This document shows, piece after piece, positions 62,201-64,000 of a DNA stretch of 64,000 nt. The notes beneath the pieces were generated by a model that saw only the letters and a list, made by a program, of their open reading frames with translations, was not told the origin of the DNA and did no database searches. Location: positions 1-64,000 of the forward strand of contig DF241513.1 of the NCBI GenBank assembly GCA_000507305.1. Reading direction: 5' to 3'. Source of the stretch: Breviolum minutum Mf 1.05b.01 (lineage: Eukaryota > Sar > Dinophyceae > Suessiales > Symbiodiniaceae). Position 1 is the stretch's first letter, and every line of letters begins with the position of its first letter. The position numbers were made by a program, and so were the translations under genes.

Positions 62201-63824
62201 ATGACATGACAAATGCTTGGAAAATGTTGTGTTTTTTCATGATTGAGCATCCATAGAGAAGCCAGGAGACTTATCCCTCCCTAAAAAGAAACAGCCATGT
62301 CGCCTCTGAAAATGATAGGCATTTTGCCCCAAAAAGAAAGTTTTTAAACTATTGCGTTTTTCCCAACCACCCATTTTTCAGGAAGTTTGTTGTTAGTTTT
62401 TAGGGAGTGCAAGTGTTGAAACTTCTTCGTTTCTTTTTGCTAGGGAAAAATTGTGTTTGGCTGGATTTTTTGTCCAAAAAGCGAAGAGATTCTGAGCTGG
62501 CAAGATCGGTTAGCAGGTAGTCTCTTAACTCTTAACGTATTTGGTCTTAACTGAACATTCAAAGTCTTACAAGGTTGAAGAGTTGTCAAATTGATAGAAT
62601 TCCACTTTCGCATGGCCAAGTTTCTTGTGGATGTTTCCTTCAAATTGATGAGAAATGGATGGGACACACACTCCGGTACACTAATATAAGCAATGGCATA
62701 TCCCCATGTTCAATAGGAAAATGCATCTTCAATCCGGGTCCATTTTCCCATAGCATCCCATGTCACATAAGACCCAGAGTGAAAAACCATTCGCCTATGG
62801 TTTTTCCATGGGGGAGTTCCCCTCCTCTTTTCGCGCGGCAAAATCGTCCCCATCATCGCACCAGGTAGCTACCCCTGAAACCTTCTAGCTGAAAGCTGTT
62901 GATCTTTTTTTTTCCTGGGGGTGAAACCCCCGGCTTCCTAGCCGCGATTCCAGTCGGCAGTTTGGAGGATTACTGGTTGGCGCAAAAAAGAACTTACAGC
63001 TGATGTGAAGCTGGAAATTTCCCCCAAAAAATGAGTTTTTTTTGGTTCAGATAATTTCTGGGGGTTTCCTAAAATGGTGGTACCCAACAATCATGGGTTT
63101 TCCTACTAAAAATGAACATGTTGGGGTGTTTTGGGGGTACCACCATTTAAGGAAACACCCATATGGTACCTTTGACTCAGAGTTGAGAGGCATTCATGAT
63201 GGTAGGTTGGTTGAATTTGAGGGTCCAAAAATCCAGGTTTTTTTCACAGATTCTCACCTTGGCGAAAAGGAAAATCATCGACTCAAAAGTGCTAGGGGTA
63301 AAGGATATGTGATGATATGTTAGTTCCCAGGAGGGTCACTGAATTTGTAAAATTCCGAAATTTCATGGTGATCTCACGCAACGACTTTGAAGAGAACATC
63401 TTTGGAGGTTGGATAGATATGAGATTTCATCCAGATATATCAGATATTTTAGAATTCATAGTATGATTTGACATAATGATTATATAATGATTGTAGTCAG
63501 TATAGAACATGTGATTCAACATGCTTATATATATATATTGCATAATTGAATTTTAGATGATAATACATACGTATACCGTATACATATCTTTATCATCGTA
63601 TGTATATATTTTTGTTTACGTAGTTACATATATATATAGATAGATACATTCCTGTTTGTACCTACCAACATCTCCACGGATCAATTTTCGTGATCCTCCA
63701 GCTGAACTGTAAATTGTAAATGCTCATGGGTTTCCAGGATCTCATCGCCCGTCACGACCAGGATCATGAAATGTTTTTGCGCCCACGAAAACGAACGGCT
63801 AAACTGGCACCTCAAAATCACTGA
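44071..63824 (+). CDS. Gene 3: EF-hand-containing protein with long helical tail (about 18 exons modelled)
   Basis: This is the span of the model; exons are listed separately. After a basic helical segment come two EF-hand-like segments: LEETFRRLDEDASGQV and, after KQIRAKMTLLGLK, VDGSVHNRLSMDEFTQGM. EF-hands bind calcium through a DxDxDG loop; both here are degenerate. The order EF, then RAxMxxLGL, then LF.TF and second EF resembles the C-terminal part of dinoflagellate voltage-gated channels as I recall it, but no pore or voltage sensor was found upstream, so the protein may equally be soluble. The remainder is charged and largely helical. The exons from 54549 on could form a separate gene if the TGA at 54680 is used. 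The model ends at TGA 63822-63824. Confidence 0.5.
44234..44300. repeat. Dispersed direct repeat (family H), copy 1
   Basis: AAGGCAACTGTGGCTGCTTT...GATAAAGTTGATGGAAATT...GCAACTTGTTTTCCAGG. The copy at 53320-53386 matches over about 65 bp in the same orientation; part recurs inverted at 49701-49727. Confidence 0.75.
44407..44517. repeat. Family C inverted-repeat element
   Basis: CACTCCCAAAAACTAATGGC at the left, CATGTTAAGTTTCGGGGGTG plus TA at the right, with AACCATCATTTTCAG inside. Confidence 0.7.
45210..45311. repeat. Family C inverted-repeat element 10 bp before an exon
   Basis: It starts TACCCTCCAGGAAACTAACA and ends CATTCCCTGGAGGGTA. The acceptor of gene 3 exon b (CTTTCAAG) lies 10 bp past its right end. 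Confidence 0.75.
45323..45429 (+). CDS. Gene 3 exon b (first EF-hand, N-terminal half)
   Basis: The acceptor is TCTTTCAAG|ACGACA and the donor GGACAG|GTACAA. It reads DDIREFVPNLVVFRNSLL then RRDLEETFRRLDEDASGQ. DEDASG provides loop positions 1-6 of an EF-hand preceded by an amphipathic helix. Confidence 0.62.
45520..45536 (+). CDS. Gene 3 exon c (17-nt microexon)
   Basis: The acceptor is TACTTTCCAG|GTGGTA and the donor ATGAT|GTAAGA. It encodes VVYSM plus two bases of Ile. It supplies EF-hand loop positions 8-12; the usual Glu at position 12 is Met. Without it the frame of exon b runs on to a TAA at 45538. Confidence 0.45.
46089..46200. repeat. Family D inverted-repeat element, copy 2
   Basis: ATATGGATGTTTCCTAAAAT at the left, CATTTAAGGAAACACCCATA plus TA at the right, with GGTACCCAACAACCATGGG and CATTTTGGGGTGTTTTGGG inside. 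Confidence 0.85.
46205..46312. repeat. Family C inverted-repeat element
   Basis: TTTCCCTGAAACTAAATGC at the left, GCTGTTAGTTTCAGAAAGTG plus TA at the right. It almost abuts the family D copy; a third, related element follows at 46379-46490. Confidence 0.7.
46820..47536 (+). CDS. Intronic open frame of 238 codons, unidentified
   Basis: It lies between gene 3 exons c and d. It is the second longest open frame after the LINE. It reads plausibly in patches (PGENWEIVSCSDRRFNFP, FKTIDEMENLQGCTCKHV) but has no domain that I recognise, and its last ten codons lie in a family B element (47516-47635). It could be an old gene fragment, several exons read through, or chance. Confidence 0.25.
   Translation: MSNVARCVGAEIHSFMGIYLPGRVGLTNESNLFNGRYRHFVPPKKQDTSPAKEEGFGLCWDPPNQIFHRHPGGFSFVTSHPGENWEIVSCSDRRFNFPISVIGFTFGVNFVYIFWEIDSVVNHCHGVHATSYAIRPLKGNEMFEPSIDFQKICLFSRYKHNLFKTIDEMENLQGCTCKHVLKNDQATCKDRSSLVQLAPNWEVFSPLQKISCSFTWKKLDKGNVFVLPGKWTDSGKLT
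47516..47635. repeat. Family B inverted-repeat element (diverged)
   Basis: GACTCTGGTAAACTAACATG at the left, CATCGTCATGCTAGTTTTTG plus GGGGTGT at the right. Confidence 0.65.
47945..48116 (+). CDS. Gene 3 exon d
   Basis: The acceptor is CAAACTCAG|CGTTTC. All three frames are nearly open; phase from exon c selects VSPWVAFGRPKTEENRKT, TQISGGYQWGSSTRIC and SREPWRVRKQFYPETF then AMAEDLK. It ends CTCAAA|GCTATT (GC donor) and joins exon e as EDLK-AFKIKQ. A competing Lys-rich frame (KRKKTAKRPKSPGD) is rejected on phase only. Confidence 0.5.
48260..48310 (+). CDS. Gene 3 exon e
   Basis: The acceptor is CCTTCTCCAG|GCCTTT and the donor CTCAAG|GTGCCG. It reads AFKIKQIRAKMTLLGLK, 17 codons, phase 0 at both ends. 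The RAxMxxLGL helix fits the linker between paired EF-hands. Confidence 0.65.
48311..50838. other. Gene 3 intron (2.5 kb), contents
   Basis: It holds a family F-like element (49250-49305), a hairpin with 22-bp arms (49678-49752), a dispersed repeat (49830-49925; matches 44744-44832) and a family K copy (50005-50155). No exon is supported. Confidence 0.5.
49678..49752. repeat. Hairpin element containing an inverted family H fragment
   Basis: GCCAAGTGTCCTATTTTTTT faces CTTAAAAATAGGGCACTTGG. The loop CAACTTTACCCCTAAAACCAGC is the reverse complement of the family H repeats at 44234 and 53320. Confidence 0.75.
50839..50860 (+). CDS. Gene 3 exon f (22 nt, tentative)
   Basis: The acceptor is GATTTTTCAG|GTGACT. 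It reads VTLFGTF and would end TTTG|GAAACC (GA donor). The join gives LLGLK-VTLFGTF-GGVDGSV, placing an LF..F helix end before the second EF loop as expected. Confidence 0.4.
51358..51417 (+). CDS. Gene 3 exon g (second EF-hand)
   Basis: The acceptor is TTCAAACAG|GGGGAG. It reads GVDGSVHNRLSMDEFTQGM and ends ATGA|GTTTGG. VDGSV and DEF mark the EF-hand loop and exit helix, but three extra residues (HNR) separate them compared with the canonical loop, so calcium binding is doubtful. Confidence 0.55.
   Translation, partial: GELTAAFTTGYRWMSSLKA
51575..51670 (+). CDS. Candidate exon after the second EF-hand
   Basis: The acceptor is CATCCCAG|TAGTGA and the donor GAAGCT|GTAAGT (strong). It reads VTGMGCGVDPIWIDNAVT then TVLSIKYPTAYPEA. 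Phase 1 fits exon g, but phase 0 out and the lack of any family resemblance leave it uncertain. A 159-codon minus-strand frame covers the same DNA. Confidence 0.35.
51779..51889. repeat. Family D inverted-repeat element, copy 3
   Basis: TATATGGGTGTTTCCAAAAA at the left, TTTTTGGAAACACCCATATA at the right; perfect 20-bp outer arms, with GGTACCCCAAAATGGATGG and GATTTGGGGGTACC inside. Confidence 0.92.
53107..53179 (+). CDS. Gene 3 exon h (helical)
   Basis: The acceptor is CTGCCGTTCAG|GACATG. It reads DMVFLEKAIDKLGQKLQK then LAGVEP. It ends AACCTG|GCAAAA (GC donor) in the phase needed by exon i. It is an amphipathic helix, possibly coiled coil. Confidence 0.6.
53320..53386. repeat. Dispersed direct repeat (family H), copy 2
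   Basis: AGGCCACTGTGGCTGGTTTT, TAAAGTTGATGGAAATTCAC, AGCAACTGGTTTTCCAGG. See 44234-44300. Confidence 0.75.
53789..53878. repeat. Family C inverted-repeat element, compact
   Basis: GCTCCCTGCAACTAACATC at the left, ATGGTTGTTAGTTGCAGGGA plus GGGTA at the right. Confidence 0.75.
54393..54525. repeat. Family K repeat, copy 4
   Basis: CTCTGGTTGGTTTGG, TACCCATTTATTTAGGGATT, AAGGATCCCTATCAAACAAC and TTTTTTTCGTGGC in order. It ends about 24 bp before exon i. Confidence 0.7.
54549..54670 (+). CDS. Gene 3 exon i (Cys-containing helix; possible terminal exon)
   Basis: The acceptor is AATCACCAG|GGTCTT. It reads SSWSARACLHQILEAVEA, HCSCRVCMDSWTLRLQ and LDEHLR. A GC donor AGA|GCAACA (phase 0) leads to exon j; otherwise translation ends three codons later at TGA 54680-54682. 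Which is used decides whether genes 3 and the following exons are one gene. Confidence 0.5.
55386..55418 (+). CDS. Gene 3 exon j (33 nt)
   Basis: The acceptor is TTTTTTTTCCAG|ATGGCT (very strong) and the donor TCACAG|GTACGG. It reads MAGDLNRRLSQ. The Met could be a true start if a new gene begins here. Confidence 0.5.
56319..56420. repeat. Family A element, diverged copy
   Basis: GTTGATGGTTCAGAAATCCG at the left is intact; the core CCACCTGGGATG is missing and the right end is decayed (AAGCCATCAG). Confidence 0.5.
56729..56813 (+). CDS. Gene 3 exon k (helical)
   Basis: The acceptor is AACAACTTAG|GGATCC. It reads GSQPRSSKAEAEVEDVAQ then RMYSLAKEHL and ends ATCTTG|GTGGTC. The frame stays open to 56865, so the end is set by phase with later exons. 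Confidence 0.5.
57318..57433 (+). CDS. Gene 3 exon l (frame uncertain)
   Basis: The acceptor is GCAATTGTTTAG|GACCAG. In phase 1 it reads PDVIVKTMRAMVLWNRQE then FSLATTLQIRKCLEQMLF and could end TTCTC|GCACCT, joining exon m as LFS-SLIEAAG. A second frame (SLEQTGVQFSYNFADTEM) is also open and would end at a GT donor (57440). Confidence 0.4.
58845..58911 (+). CDS. Gene 3 exon m
   Basis: The acceptor is ATCTCCCCAG|CTCGCT and the donor TTTACA|GTAGAC. It reads SLIEAAGNISFGIYSKDN then EMFT. A family A element starts 26 bp after the donor. Confidence 0.5.
58938..59025. repeat. Family A element, copy 7
   Basis: GTTGATGGTTCAGAATCCCC at the left and AACAAGCCACCTGGGATGG core; the right end is decayed. 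Confidence 0.6.
60820..60932. repeat. Family G element
   Basis: TAGGTGGCAAGTGCC at the left, TTACTTGGGAAATGATCCAA inside (as in copy 1), GTGAAACCACCAAGG at the right. Confidence 0.6.
61365..61407 (+). CDS. Gene 3 exon n
   Basis: The acceptor is GCTCTTCTTCCAG|GTTTGC and the donor TTTCAA|GTTTCA. It reads LLEEAAVEAGIGF with a split Lys into exon o. Beyond the donor the frame hits TAA within 4 codons. Confidence 0.58.
61431..61544. repeat. Family C inverted-repeat element 24 bp after exon n
   Basis: TACCCTCCCTGAAACTGCAA, AAGCACCTG at the left; GTTTGCTGTTAGTTTTCAGG, AGGGTA at the right. Confidence 0.8.
61894..61998 (+). CDS. Gene 3 exon o (basic)
   Basis: The acceptor is TTCATTTGCAG|ATTTCC and the donor AAAAA|GTATTT. 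It reads FPHPDADLNLQPPVDYVE then KGRRGDGRRRTSEKIK. Phase 2 in fits exon n. A family C element starts 8 bp after the donor. Confidence 0.58.
62006..62126. repeat. Family C inverted-repeat element 8 bp after exon o
   Basis: ACCCTCCCTGAAACTACAGC, AAAAGCACCTGAAAATGG at the left; TTTTCAGGTGCC, TTGCTGTTAGTTTTAGGGAG at the right. Confidence 0.85.
62275..62412. repeat. Family C inverted-repeat element
   Basis: CTCCCTAAAAAGAAACAGCC at the left; CAGGAAGTTTGTTGTTAGTT, TTTAGGGAGTG at the right. It ends about 32 bp before the exon p acceptor. Confidence 0.7.
62444..62516 (+). CDS. Gene 3 exon p
   Basis: The acceptor is TTTCTTTTTGCTAG|GGAAAA and the donor TAGCAG|GTAGTC. It reads GKIVFGWIFCPKSEEILS then WQDRLA. 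Phase 0 in does not fit exon o (phase 2), so an exon between them is missing or one boundary is off. Confidence 0.52.
62669..62765. repeat. Family B inverted-repeat element
   Basis: ACTCCGGTACACTAATATAA at the left, CATCTTCAATCCGGGTCCAT inside (as in 11390-11491), CATAGCATCCCATGT at the right. Confidence 0.7.
62954..62967 (+). CDS. Gene 3 exon q (14-nt microexon, tentative)
   Basis: The acceptor is GATTCCAG|TCGGCA. It encodes GSLE after a split Val and ends TTGGAG|GATTAC (GA donor), whose GAT is repeated at the next acceptor. The join gives RLA-V-GSLE-DLIARHD. The frame stays open to 63003 (GSLEDYWLAQKRTYS), so a longer exon is possible. Confidence 0.35.
63058..63164. repeat. Family D inverted-repeat element, copy 4
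   Basis: CTGGGGGTTTCCTAAAATGG at the left, ACCATTTAAGGAAACACCCA at the right. It differs from copy 2 at few positions over more than 100 bp. Confidence 0.85.
63738..63824 (+). CDS. Gene 3 exon r (terminal in this model)
   Basis: The acceptor is GGGTTTCCAG|GATCTC. It reads DLIARHDQDHEMFLRP then RKRTAKLAPQNH and TGA. A second open frame (HENERLNWHLKITDIEKP) continues to 63969 and cannot be excluded. Confidence 0.5.
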   Translation, partial: DLIARHDQDHEMFLRPRKRTAKLAPQNH

Positions 63825-64000
63825 CATTGAAAAGCCGAAAAAAATCATCAACCAAACCTCCATGACGTTGGGGTTCAAAATGTTAATGGTCGATGTATCA
63901 AGGGTGTTACATATTTTTAACCTTTATCTCCCATCCTGGCATCCTGTGGAATCGGAAATCGACATGTAAAGGGTTCATAAATCTTTCACAAAGAGTCTTT

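Overview
This window looks like nuclear DNA of a dinoflagellate. The evidence is: very short exons (14 to about 240 nt) separated by long introns; introns that open with GC or GA as well as GT; a G after almost every acceptor AG; readable exons on the + strand only; Cys-rich GCC2/GCC3-type exons joined to a multi-pass membrane domain of a kind I recall from Symbiodinium-like genomes; a LINE with an RNase H domain; and many GTT microsatellites and short inverted-repeat elements. A Suessiales-type genome (Polarella or Symbiodiniaceae) is my best guess, from memory and not from a search. Nothing prokaryotic is visible, and I see no tRNA, rRNA or CRISPR array. Because exons are so short, most long open frames here are not genes. 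I built gene models by joining exons whose reading frame, phase and splice sites agree.

Gene 1 (before 1597 to 31434, +) is the best supported. Exons 1 to 6 encode tandem Cys-rich repeats, exons 7 to 17 a membrane domain of about nine hydrophobic segments, and exons 18 to 21 a tail ending at a TAG at 31432-31434. The 5' end lies upstream of the window or was not found. Its introns hold a 5'-truncated LINE (8806-10993) inside a 19-bp target-site duplication, a large compound microsatellite (16675-17515) and many small inverted-repeat elements.

Gene 2 (about 32310 to 38745, +) is a chain of exons with matching phases that encodes a Cys-containing protein I cannot name. Gene 3 (about 44071 to 63824, +) contains two degenerate EF-hand-like segments followed by a helical, charged tail. 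The EF-hand spacing resembles the C-terminal part of dinoflagellate EF-hand ion channels, but no channel pore was found. Between genes 2 and 3 (41590-42783) are coding-looking frames I could not place.

Introns and intergenic stretches are packed with at least ten families of short (70-160 bp) inverted-repeat elements. The most unusual pattern is that the first two bases of an intron (GT, GC or GA) usually equal the first two bases of the following exon, so most introns sit between a short direct repeat. Some inverted-repeat elements start or end on or near a splice site. Together these suggest introner-like intron gain, though exons were chosen by eye and the pattern needs cDNA confirmation.
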